5,755 bases of DNA from Ignavibacteriaceae bacterium (GCA_025455085.1 JALONF010000144.1:1-5755); one strand, 5' to 3'. Counted from the stretch's first letter, positions 1 to 5,755 are shown. Numbers and translations: made by a program. Notes: a model not told the origin generated them from the sequence alone.

Positions 1-501
1 TTTTAGATGAAAATCACTTGACGAAAGTGTTTTCATTGAGTCGACAAAAATATTGCTGTAACCAGACTCGATACTTTTTGCTTCATTAAATAAAGCAAAC
101 ACAGTGCTTTTTGATTCCTGAATTTTTAGGTAATCGTAAATAAATTTTCCACTGCTGAAAGTTCCATTTAATCCAACAATTTTTTCAAAAGCTTTTGAAG
201 GTCTGTAGCCGGTGTAAAAGAAATTCCCGCCGAAGTCAAGATACTTTTTGATTTCATCTTTATAATCGAATGGCGCATTCATATCGGTTATATCATTACC
301 GTGCCAGATCACCGTTGAGAAAGCGCCGAAGTCAGCCAGAGTAATCTGGCCTTCTTCAATCATATCATATGACTGTTTGTTAAAGTGAGTCAAGAGTTCA
401 TCGTAAAAATCATCAACTTCTGCATCTGTCGGATTCATTAGTGAACCATCACCATCAGCAGTTTCATCAACTATAAGGATTCCCTGATCCAATGAGACAA
501 C
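1..501 (-). other. Partial alpha/beta domain of the M28 protein, flavodoxin/glutamine-amidotransferase-like
   Basis: From residue 617 the sequence alternates hydrophobic strands and helices. It begins with an ILIVDE strand, followed by a helix with DDFYDELLTHF, a strand FSTVIWHGND, a helix EIKKYLDFGG, and a strand NFFYTG ending in Gly. The arrangement strand, helix, 'YD', 'viwhG', 'l..yl..GG.fftG' is typical of class I amidotransferase-like or flavodoxin-like folds that occur as accessory domains in secreted hydrolases. No catalytic Cys is visible in the part seen. The assignment is by pattern only and the domain continues past the window edge. Confidence 0.5.
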
Positions 502-2349
502 CCTGGATCTTAAAGTAAGATTGTTTAAGCTTTCGTTCAGCAGGCTATCTACTGCTTTAGTTGTATAGTAATAATAGATTCCGGTACTCGCTGAAGCGTC
601 CACATAGGATGTATCATTCAAAATATTCTGATTCAATTTATTGCCAAGCTGACCTTCTGATACTGACCGGTAAACATTATATCCCAGAATATCGTACTCC
701 TTATTTTTAAACCAGGATAATTTTACCTGATGCCATAAAGGTGTTGCAGTAAATCCCAGTGGTGCAAAAGGAATTGAATAAGGTGCAGAAGATTTTTCAA
801 CGATCAAACTTTCAAAACCATCTTGATCTAAAACTGAAACACCAAGATAATATAAGTTGCCTTCTGTTAATCCGCCAACTGTGAAGATAGTATCAGTAGT
901 AGTCAGAACTGTATTGTAAACTCCAGATTGATCACCAACATAAATTTTGTATGAATGAAAATCCGGAGAGGCATTCGGACTCCATGTAAGCAATAATGAA
1001 CTTCCTGTTCCTGCATCTATAAGATTGTAGTTTTGAATCATTGTAGGCATAACTATATTCAGTAATAAAGTCGCGCAGGAAGATTTGATCACCTCAGCAC
1101 AATATTCCATATTATAATTTCCAATAGTATCAGCCGGTGAGTGGTAGAAAGGACTGAAATTAGTTTCTTCAAAATATACTGATGGAAAACCACGCTCCCA
1201 GAAAGAATAGCTGTCGGAGCCGGCACTGTTAAGGCTTCCATTTCTCGGGCCGAGGACAGAATAATTTTCAATACAGTAAAAAGCAAGGTCGCGCAGATAA
1301 TCAAAACCAGTATATCTGTTTATATCAACCTCGCTCTGATTAGCCGGATAATAACTGTGACTTATCATATCATGATTAATCATAATCTTAATATTCATTC
1401 CGGAGTTTAAAGCTTTCTGAGCATAATCTACACTACCCCATAAGCCGTACTCCTCTGCCGCAAAAGTTACAAACTTAATTGTTGATTCAGGCTGATAATT
1501 ATTTGCTTTAATCACTCTGGCAATCTCAAGCACTGCTGCTGTTCCGCTCGCATTATCATCTGCCCCGGGTGCAAAGACCATCGGATTACCGGATGAATAC
1601 GAATCGTGATGACCTCCTACAATGTTGTAAACTTGCGGCTCATAAATGCCCGGCAGAGTAGCAACGACATTTTTCTGCCAAGTTCCCTGGTATTGAAATG
1701 AATCTATTACGACATCTGCAAAGCCCATTTGAAGAAATTGATTTTTCAACCACCCGGCAACTGCATCTCTTGTATTTGCTAATAGAAATCTTGTTTGAAA
1801 ATTCTGAAGACTCTGAATAAAATATCTTACACTATCAGGATCAACTAAAGAAGTTATATGTGTAATTAATGAATCACTTAACTGAAGCCCATCAAAGTTC
1901 CAGATTCTTTTCTCATTTTTATAATTAGTGCTTCCATTAAGTTTTACAATCTTTAAACCTTTAAGTGAAGCTTCTGCAGAATTAAGTGAGATGTTTTTAA
2001 CTATTACAGAATTAATTCCTTTAAAGACAATATTCTCAGACATCAATTTTGAAGCAACTTCATAATCTTTCTTCGAACTAATTATATAAAATTTATCCTC
2101 AGATGTGCATTGATCCAGTTTTGAATATTTTATGCCAAGTGCTTCAAACTCATCAAGCTTTTCTTGCGCTACTAATGTTACAAGTTCATTATCATTCAGG
2201 TAAATGACCGGAAGCTTGAGGGTTTCAATTTTATTATTAATAAAATCATCCTTAACTGAAACAGATATCAAATAAGATTCAGCCTGCTGGGCAATATTTT
2301 TACCAAAGCAGACTATAAGTAATAAAAACAGGTAAGCAGAAAATTTCAT
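1..2349 (-). CDS. Secreted M28-family zinc (amino)peptidase with FnIII-like domains, 3' end cut off by the window edge
   Basis: The frame is open for 783 codons from the ATG at 2349 and has no stop before the window edge, so the C-terminus is missing. Residues 1-20 are a Sec signal peptide (MKFSAYLFLLLIVCFGKNIA, cleavage likely before QQA). Residues 24-165 look like a propeptide. The catalytic domain spans about 166-430. It carries GGHHDS (H247), PGADDNASG (D265), FAAEEYGLWGS (E299, E300), NHDMI (D327) and YHSPADT (H403). These correspond to the zinc ligands and catalytic Glu of Aeromonas aminopeptidase (H97, D117, E151, E152, D179, H256), with nearly identical spacing, so an active di-zinc exopeptidase is expected. 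Two FnIII-like domains follow (about 438-523 and 524-616), then an alpha/beta domain from about 617. The usual SDH motif reads SDS (378-380). The start is supported by a TGAGG ribosome site and the signal peptide. A T9SS sorting domain beyond the edge is likely but unseen. Exact substrate unknown. Confidence 0.93.
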   Translation of the reverse strand, partial: MKFSAYLFLLLIVCFGKNIAQQAESYLISVSVKDDFINNKIETLKLPVIYLNDNELVTLVAQEKLDEFEALGIKYSKLDQCTSEDKFYIISSKKDYEVASKLMSENIVFKGINSVIVKNISLNSAEASLKGLKIVKLNGSTNYKNEKRIWNFDGLQLSDSLITHITSLVDPDSVRYFIQSLQNFQTRFLLANTRDAVAGWLKNQFLQMGFADVVIDSFQYQGTWQKNVVATLPGIYEPQVYNIVGGHHDSYSSGNPMVFAPGADDNASGTAAVLEIARVIKANNYQPESTIKFVTFAAEEYGLWGSVDYAQKALNSGMNIKIMINHDMISHSYYPANQSEVDINRYTGFDYLRDLAFYCIENYSVLGPRNGSLNSAGSDSYSFWERGFPSVYFEETNFSPFYHSPADTIGNYNMEYCAEVIKSSCATLLLNIVMPTMIQNYNLIDAGTGSSLLLTWSPNASPDFHSYKIYVGDQSGVYNTVLTTTDTIFTVGGLTEGNLYYLGVSVLDQDGFESLIVEKSSAPYSIPFAPLGFTATPLWHQVKLSWFKNKEYDILGYNVYRSVSEGQLGNKLNQNILNDTSYVDASASTGIYYYYTTKAVDSLLNESLNNLTLRSRVVSLDQGILIVDETADGDGSLMNPTDAEVDDFYDELLTHFNKQSYDMIEEGQITLADFGAFSTVIWHGNDITDMNAPFDYKDEIKKYLDFGGNFFYTGYRPSKAFEKIVGLNGTFSSGKFIYDYLKIQESKSTVFALFNEAKSIESGYSNIFVDSMKTLSSSDFHLK
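502..1038 (-). other. Two FnIII-like beta-sandwich domains of the M28 protein (residues about 438-523 and 524-616)
   Basis: The first shows LLLTWSPNASPDFHSYKIYV and later GGLTEGNLYYLGVSVLD. The second shows VKLSWFKNKEYDILGYNVYRS and later GIYYYYTTKAVDS. Both follow the FnIII pattern: a Trp in strand B, a Tyr-rich strand C and an L/G...Y-Y strand F. In secreted peptidases such domains usually act as spacers or substrate-positioning modules. Boundaries are estimated by eye, and the domain of about 780-502 is the clearer of the two. Confidence 0.75.
1060..1854 (-). other. M28 peptidase catalytic domain (residues about 166-430)
   Basis: The domain opens with a helix typical of secreted M28 enzymes (SVRYFIQSLQNFQTRF) and a NVVATLPG strand. 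It then supplies all six metal-site residues: H247, D265, E299, E300, D327 and H403. Intervals between successive sites are 18, 34, 1, 27 and 76 residues, against 20, 34, 1, 27 and 77 in Aeromonas aminopeptidase (recalled numbering). The stretch from NNYQP to WGS also resembles the Aeromonas enzyme around its catalytic Glu. The cysteine pair found near SDH in that enzyme is absent here. Confidence 0.92.
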
Positions 2350-2537
2350 TTTGAACCTCAAATAAAATATTTAATAAACTGATAAGATTACCGGAGTAAA
2401 GATCGATTTGATGAAGATGGATTGAATATTATCACCAAAGCATTCCAGTATCTATCTGGTAATGTATTTCATTATTTAAATCACAAAATAAAATTAGAGA
2501 ATCATTTACTGATATTCTAACCCAAATAATTGCCAAT
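2350..2537. other. Intergenic leader of the M28 gene; no gene seen
   Basis: This AT-rich stretch lies between the terminator of the upstream gene and the peptidase start. Because the upstream transcript should end at the terminator, the peptidase promoter is expected here. I could not identify a convincing -35/-10 pair or a Bacteroidetes-type TTG/TAnnTTTG pair. No RNA gene or repeat is evident. Confidence 0.6.
2356..2360 (-). promoter_or_regulatory. Ribosome binding site of the M28 peptidase gene
   Basis: On the minus strand TGAGG lies 6 bases (TTCAAA) before the ATG at 2349. It supports this start, which also places the signal peptide at the N-terminus. Confidence 0.7.
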
Positions 2538-2574
2538 AAAAAAGCCCCGGCCAGCAAATACCGGTCGGGGCTTT
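2538..2574 (-). terminator. Rho-independent terminator of the propeller/T9SS protein gene
   Basis: The arms at 2541-2552 and 2563-2574 form a 12-bp stem (AAAGCCCCGGCC against GGTCGGGGCTTT, one G-T pair) with a 10-base loop. Read on the minus strand, the GC-rich stem is followed by six U residues (2543-2538, part of which can pair at the stem base), then AUU. On the plus strand only three T's follow, so the element is directional and serves the gene ending at 2610. It lies 36 bases past the stop codon and should insulate the M28 gene. Confidence 0.9.
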
Positions 2575-2577
2575 AAG

Positions 2578-2626
2578 ATCCTTAAATAATAAGGATTATG
2601 TTAAAGAAATTACTTCATTAACATAA
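2578..2626 (-). repeat. Two adjacent inverted repeats around the stop codon
   Basis: A perfect 9-bp inverted repeat (TTATGTTAA 2596-2604, TTAACATAA 2618-2626, 13-base loop) straddles the TAA stop at 2612-2610. A perfect 7-bp inverted repeat (ATCCTTA 2578-2584, TAAGGAT 2590-2596, 5-base loop) follows directly and shares base 2596. With the terminator downstream they could give three consecutive hairpins at the 3' end of the transcript. The pairing is seen directly; folding in vivo and any role are inference. Confidence 0.6.
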
Positions 2627-5471
2627 GTTTCTTTGACGTTACGAAGTTAGCTGTCTCAAGTCTGTATACATATACTCCGCTTGATAAACCGGCTGCATTG
2701 AAGTTGACTTCATATCTGCCAGCTTTCTGCTGAGTATTGACCAGAGTTGTTACCTCTTCACCTAACATATTGAATATAACAAGCTTTACAAATCCTTCGT
2801 CTGCAATCGAATACTTTATTGTTGTACTTGGATTGAATGGATTAGGATAGTTCTGCTCGAGTGCATATACAAGCGGAATTTCAACATCAACATTTACTTC
2901 ATTTGAATAAGTAAATGTTCCATCGAAATCAACTTGCTTTAGTCTGTAAGTATAATTTCCAGATTCAAGCTTAGAATCAACAAATGAATAAGATTTAGGT
3001 TCAGTTGTTGTACCGAATCCTGCAACGAATCCAACTTCTTCATAAGTTCCACCAGCAGTCATTCTTTCGATCTGGAATCCCTGGTTGTTGGTTTCTGTTG
3101 AGGTTGTCCAGTTAAGTTCAACTTCATCTTTAACAGCACTTGCTGTAAAGGAGGTTAATTCAACAGGAACTATATAACAATAATTAACTCTCAGATATGG
3201 TTTGTTTGTCTCTGCCCATCCCTGAAACCTGACATAATAGGTCGTGCCAGATTCCCATTCGGTAATTCCAACTGCAAACCATCCCTGAGCTAATGCATTT
3301 TTCATGTGGGTTGTAGCATTATTTCCTAATTGTCTGTTTATCCAACCATTGGTCAGTGTTCCAGATTCCTGATTAAAGCTATATGCCACTCCTGCTTGAT
3401 AGTTGTTACTAACCTGAGTATATATTTCTGCTGCGGTGCCTGTTACAGGATTAACAGTACCCATAGGTGTTATGCTCCAATAGGGGTAATTATTAGCATA
3501 TAAATATCCATAAAAATCAATTGTATTGATTACTGTTGTAGGATCGTTGACAATAGAGCTGAGGTCAAAAACCATCCAGCCTGGAAAAGCATTACCATTA
3601 GCATTTACCAAACTTACCTCTGTTTTAGTTGTCGAATTACATGTTCCTGTCCAGTAATTTATATTTTGCGGATAGATATCAACGGTATTACAAATTATAT
3701 TGGGATCGGGTATTGTTGTAAATGACCAGCTTGGACCCTGAGTACTGCAGCTTGCATCTTTACATACGATGTACCAGTAATAAGTTGTATTGTAGTTAAG
3801 ATTTGGAAGAGCAAAAGAAGGAATTGCAGCTCCATCATATACTTTAACAACATTTCCAGCAGGTCCAAACCATACTTCAACGTTTACTGTTCCTGCACCA
3901 TTTGTCCAGGTAGCAGTGTTTCCGTTTAATGGAAGACCAGTTGCACCGTTTGGTGGATTCGGATTAGTTGCCTGACCTATTGGGCAAGGAGGACCAATTG
4001 GAATTTTTTCATAGTATACGTTCGGGTCTTTACGAGGTGCACCACCTGGAAGATCATCACGGTTGTCAGCCCACGTAACATGGAAAGCATCATTTGTAGC
4101 ATGAGCGTGTTGATAATCTCCCATATATACAGAGTTAACTACATTATCACGACCAAATTCCGGAAGAGAAGCAACGTCACTAATAACAATACTTGGTGCC
4201 CAGGTTACAGTAGAGCCAGAGATTGTTCCAAGACGACCGGCATATTTAAATAAATTATTCTCAGCGGTATCTTCTTGACGAGTGTTATAGAAAATACCAA
4301 GATTTGTTCCATCAGGAGTTACTGCAATTGTTGGCTGCCATTGATCAGTTGTAGTACCTTCATCGTTAACTGTTATAGGCGCAGACCAGGTAGCTCCAAG
4401 ATCCGTAGACATTGTAAAATAAATATCGCCCTTATCCGTACCAGCAGGATTGTTATTAAAAGTTAAATAAAGATGTCCGCTGACAGGATTGACTGCAACA
4501 TGCGGAAATGCGTTGCTTCGGAAACTGCTGAATGTAGTAGTACCATTTCTCTTACCAGTTAAGCCAAGGTCACCATTGGTTCCACCGGTTAAACCACTAA
4601 ATACCGTTACTGGTGAGCCAAAAGTTACGCCAAAGTCAGTTGATCTGCGCACGAATATGCCTGTTGAACCATTATAATAAAATGCATAGACAGAATGATC
4701 AGGACCAACAGAAATAAATGCTCCCTGACCTCCGCTGAATATCTGTACACCGCCGGAAGGTCCAAAAGTATTTCCATTGTCTGTCGAGCGAAATGCGTAG
4801 ATACCCGATGGGCTGCCAAAGCGACGTGAAATCATATATACGTTGCCGTTACCAGTTCCTGCAAAATTATCAACTGTATGCCACTGCTTATCTTCTGAAG
4901 AGCCGCCCGGTGTTGCATTAGTAGGTGCCATCCATGTAACGCCGTTATCATCAGAACGGAACATTTGAATTGTAGAAGTAGAAAATCCAAGTGTAGAAAG
5001 GTAAATTCGACCAGTACTTTCATTCCGTGCAAGTACGGGATCACCAGCATCACCGCCAGAATTTGTTGGTAAAGTTCCACCATCTGTAAAAGTAACTCCA
5101 CCGTTGGTTGAATAAGACCAGCCAGTGAATTTATTTGCACCACCTACGTATGAACCGGAATCATTAAAACCAATTACTACATTATTACCAAAAGCTATGA
5201 TGGACATTTCACTTTGGGTAAAATTAGATGTACCGGTTGAACCAGTGTTGTTGTTCACGAGTGCGTCCGCAGCTGCTTTAGCATCGACAAGCCCGCCCGC
5301 AAAGGGAATTTCCCCATTCTGTTCTCTTATTAAAAAGAGTTGGTAATCTTCTGGGGTATATGCTTCACGCAGACCATCCAATACAGAAGAGACTCGCTCT
5401 GAGTTGTCAGTCTGTGCAAAAAATGTACTAGCAAAAAGTAGTACAAAGAAGAAAGTTGAGAGATTCTTCAT
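2610..5471 (-). CDS. Secreted multidomain Asp-box (sialidase-like) propeller protein with T9SS type A sorting domain
   Basis: This complete 953-residue protein starts with a Sec signal peptide (MKNLSTFFFVLLFASTFFA, cleavage likely before Q20). Residues about 82-490 form a BNR/Asp-box beta-propeller with five boxes at 121-128, 173-180, 229-236, 277-284 and 355-362. An FnIII-like domain (498-588), a Trp/Tyr-rich DNRLRE-like beta-sandwich (592-765), a second FnIII-like domain (768-862) and a T9SS type A sorting domain (866-953) follow. The protein should cross the outer membrane by the type IX system and be anchored at the surface or released after sorting-domain cleavage. Automatic annotation may well call it an exo-alpha-sialidase, but no FRIP arginine motif precedes the first box, so I would not claim that activity. 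A binding or adhesive role is equally plausible. The start is supported by TGGAG 5 bases upstream. A strong terminator follows, so it is probably transcribed alone. Confidence 0.95.
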   Translation of the reverse strand: MKNLSTFFFVLLFASTFFAQTDNSERVSSVLDGLREAYTPEDYQLFLIREQNGEIPFAGGLVDAKAAADALVNNNTGSTGTSNFTQSEMSIIAFGNNVVIGFNDSGSYVGGANKFTGWSYSTNGGVTFTDGGTLPTNSGGDAGDPVLARNESTGRIYLSTLGFSTSTIQMFRSDDNGVTWMAPTNATPGGSSEDKQWHTVDNFAGTGNGNVYMISRRFGSPSGIYAFRSTDNGNTFGPSGGVQIFSGGQGAFISVGPDHSVYAFYYNGSTGIFVRRSTDFGVTFGSPVTVFSGLTGGTNGDLGLTGKRNGTTTFSSFRSNAFPHVAVNPVSGHLYLTFNNNPAGTDKGDIYFTMSTDLGATWSAPITVNDEGTTTDQWQPTIAVTPDGTNLGIFYNTRQEDTAENNLFKYAGRLGTISGSTVTWAPSIVISDVASLPEFGRDNVVNSVYMGDYQHAHATNDAFHVTWADNRDDLPGGAPRKDPNVYYEKIPIGPPCPIGQATNPNPPNGATGLPLNGNTATWTNGAGTVNVEVWFGPAGNVVKVYDGAAIPSFALPNLNYNTTYYWYIVCKDASCSTQGPSWSFTTIPDPNIICNTVDIYPQNINYWTGTCNSTTKTEVSLVNANGNAFPGWMVFDLSSIVNDPTTVINTIDFYGYLYANNYPYWSITPMGTVNPVTGTAAEIYTQVSNNYQAGVAYSFNQESGTLTNGWINRQLGNNATTHMKNALAQGWFAVGITEWESGTTYYVRFQGWAETNKPYLRVNYCYIVPVELTSFTASAVKDEVELNWTTSTETNNQGFQIERMTAGGTYEEVGFVAGFGTTTEPKSYSFVDSKLESGNYTYRLKQVDFDGTFTYSNEVNVDVEIPLVYALEQNYPNPFNPSTTIKYSIADEGFVKLVIFNMLGEEVTTLVNTQQKAGRYEVNFNAAGLSSGVYVYRLETANFVTSKKLMLMK
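2613..2876 (-). other. T9SS type A C-terminal sorting domain (residues 866-953)
   Basis: The segment starts with LEQNYPNPFNPSTTIKYSI. It continues through a VKLVIFNMLGEEVTTLV strand pair and AGRYEVNFNAAGLSSGVYVY, and ends in the basic tail RLETANFVTSKKLMLMK. These are the conserved parts of the type A signal that directs passage through the outer-membrane type IX translocon and is then usually cleaved by the sortase PorU. It is also the best taxonomic marker in the window. Confidence 0.95.
2886..3170 (-). other. FnIII-like domain preceding the sorting signal (residues about 768-862)
   Basis: The sequence VPVELTSFTASAVKDEVELN followed by WTTSTETNNQGFQIER is a very common pre-sorting-domain module in T9SS cargo. 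It ends with GNYTYRLKQVDFDGTFTYS and NEV. It is probably a rigid stalk that presents the C-terminal signal. It has no catalytic motif. Confidence 0.8.
3177..3698 (-). other. DNRLRE-like beta-sandwich module (residues about 592-765), uncertain family
   Basis: The module contains GWMVFDLSSI near its start, a Tyr/Trp-rich middle (YGYLYANNYPYWSITPMG), GWINRQLG, GWFAVGITEWESG and a closing strand KPYLRVNYC. The order 'g.mvFDLS.I ... W ... P.L.V.Y' matches the layout of DNRLRE/CBM96-like modules found on secreted glycan-active and adhesive proteins. C594, C611 and C765 could give a disulfide closing the module. The characteristic DNRLRE letters themselves are not present, so this is a fold guess. 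Exposed aromatics would suit carbohydrate binding. Confidence 0.45.
3708..3980 (-). other. FnIII-like domain (residues about 498-588)
   Basis: The domain begins after a Pro-rich linker (NPNPPNGATGLPLNGNTATW), has a VEVWFGP strand, and ends with a NLNYNTTYYWYIVCKD strand and WSFTT. The 'NTTYYWyV...gp.WsFTT' ending is characteristic of FnIII-like spacers in T9SS-exported proteins. C570 and C575 may form a disulfide. It probably spaces the propeller from the downstream module. Confidence 0.7.
4002..5228 (-). other. Asp-box beta-propeller region (residues about 82-490)
   Basis: Five copies of the S-x-D-x-G-x-T-W box are visible: STNGGVTF, SDDNGVTW, STDNGNTF, STDFGVTF and STDLGATW, at DNA positions 5111-5088, 4955-4932, 4787-4764, 4643-4620 and 4409-4386. 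Starts are 52, 56, 48 and 78 residues apart, which suits one box per propeller blade; the 78-residue gap is a longer insertion or hides a degenerate blade. The first box has Asn (N123) where Asp is usual. A GDPVLARN segment lies between boxes 1 and 2, as in many proteins annotated as sialidase family. Asp boxes are structural, not catalytic. Confidence 0.85.
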
Positions 5472-5692
5472 CAGTTCTCCATTTTAGTTTGTGATATGTT
5501 GATTGTTGGATTAATAATTATTAAAATTTTGTCTTTTAGATTAACCAAATGGCTGAGGTTAGGATGATTTTTAAGGTTGAGAAATAATAAGAGGTTGTGC
5601 AATGAAAATATTTCATCTGAAGATAAATGATTTTTCTATCCTGAAAATTTATTTGGGGCTAAATTAAGCAAATCTGTATTTAAAATCCTAAT
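5472..5692. other. AT-rich intergenic leader of the propeller/T9SS protein gene; no gene supported
   Basis: The promoter of the gene starting at 5471 is expected here. No convincing -35/-10 or Bacteroidetes-type promoter pair can be picked by eye. A perfect AT-only palindrome (TTAATAATTATTAA, 5511-5524) lies 39 bases before the start codon. A GAGGTT hexamer occurs at 5555-5560 and 5591-5596, and again at 5738-5743, without clear spacing. No RNA gene or mobile element is seen. Confidence 0.55.
5477..5481 (-). promoter_or_regulatory. Ribosome binding site of the propeller/T9SS protein gene
   Basis: On the minus strand TGGAG is followed by a 5-base spacer (AACTG) and the ATG at 5471. It agrees with the start chosen from the signal peptide. 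Confidence 0.7.
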
Positions 5693-5755
5693 TCAGTCTA
5701 TATGTTTTTTTAAATAATATTTAGACAAATTATCAATGAGGTTATCGGGTGCAAT
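5693..5755 (-). CDS. Possible C-terminal tail of an upstream gene, cut off by the right edge
   Basis: Reading inward from the right edge on the minus strand, one frame is open for 20 codons (IAPDNLIDNLSKYYLKKHID) and then stops with TGA at 5695-5693. The residues would make a reasonable amphipathic helix with a charged end, and the strand agrees with the other genes. A stretch this short can be open by chance, no terminator follows it clearly, and no family can be named. It is a candidate only. Confidence 0.25.
   Translation of the reverse strand: MAPDNLIDNLSKYYLKKHID

Noticed and set aside
1089..1304. 71-codon minus-strand reading frame inside the M28 catalytic domain
   Set aside because: It lies in another frame of a region whose main frame encodes conserved M28 motifs (SPADT, AGSDS); it has no recognisable protein character.
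2290..2349. Possible lipoprotein signal (LIVC, Cys14) in the M28 protein
   Set aside because: Val at the position before Cys does not fit a lipobox, and a good signal peptidase I site (NIA before QQA) follows.
2386..2520. 44-codon plus-strand open stretch in the leader of the M28 gene (includes DRFDEDGLNIITKAFQYLS)
   Set aside because: It has no ATG or GTG start with a ribosome site and begins right after stop codons; it could be a decayed fragment but nothing supports that.
4832..5143. 103-codon minus-strand reading frame within the propeller region
   Set aside because: It overlaps Asp boxes 1 and 2 of the real gene in another frame; no ribosome site or domain is visible.
4275..5346. Plus-strand reading frames of 62-73 codons at 4275-4466, 4489-4677 and 5125-5346
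   Set aside because: They are antisense to the well-supported 953-residue protein and carry no motif or convincing start signal.
5645..5666. Weak AATTTA/TAAATT inverted repeat (5646-5651 and 5660-5665) after the possible upstream gene tail
   Set aside because: Only six A-T pairs and no adjacent U tract; not credible as a terminator.
5602..5667. 21-residue plus-strand frame (MKIFHLKINDFSILKIYLGLN) with GAGG seven bases upstream
   Set aside because: Too short and too AT-driven to support as a gene without conservation; the ribosome-site match is one of several GAGGTT copies nearby.
1..5755. Search for CRISPR arrays, tRNA/rRNA genes, insertion sequences or defence genes
   Set aside because: No direct repeat arrays, clover-leaf elements, transposase motifs or terminal inverted repeats were seen; the window is accounted for by two secreted-protein genes and their leaders.

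Overview
The window comes from an AT-rich bacterium of the Bacteroidota/Chlorobiota/Ignavibacteriota assemblage. The best guess is Ignavibacteriota or a close relative. The main clue is the type IX secretion (T9SS) sorting domain of the larger gene, whose linker (LEQNYPNPFNPSTTIKYSI) is of the style common in that group. This is a recognition call, not a database result.

Both clear genes lie on the minus strand. Reading in the direction of transcription (right to left): 5755-5693 may hold the last 20 codons of an upstream gene (weak). 5692-5472 is an AT-rich non-coding leader. 5471-2610 encodes a complete 953-residue secreted modular protein: signal peptide, Asp-box (BNR/sialidase-like) beta-propeller, FnIII-like domain, DNRLRE-like beta-sandwich, second FnIII-like domain and T9SS type A sorting domain. 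Around its stop codon lie three consecutive inverted repeats, the last being a strong Rho-independent terminator (2574-2538). 2537-2350 is a non-coding leader. 2349-1 is a long reading frame with no stop that runs off the left edge. It encodes a secreted M28-family zinc aminopeptidase/peptidase with a complete co-catalytic zinc ligand set, two FnIII-like domains and the start of an alpha/beta (flavodoxin/glutamine-amidotransferase-like) domain.

The terminator suggests that the two genes are separate transcription units, although both encode exported multidomain proteins. The peptidase would degrade peptides outside the cytoplasm. The propeller protein looks like a surface-attached or released binding protein or glycan-active protein, but no sialidase active site is evident. 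I see no mobile element, CRISPR array, RNA gene or defence system. The least explained items are the DNRLRE-like module, the catalytic status of the propeller, the alpha/beta domain on the peptidase and the stacked 3' hairpins.
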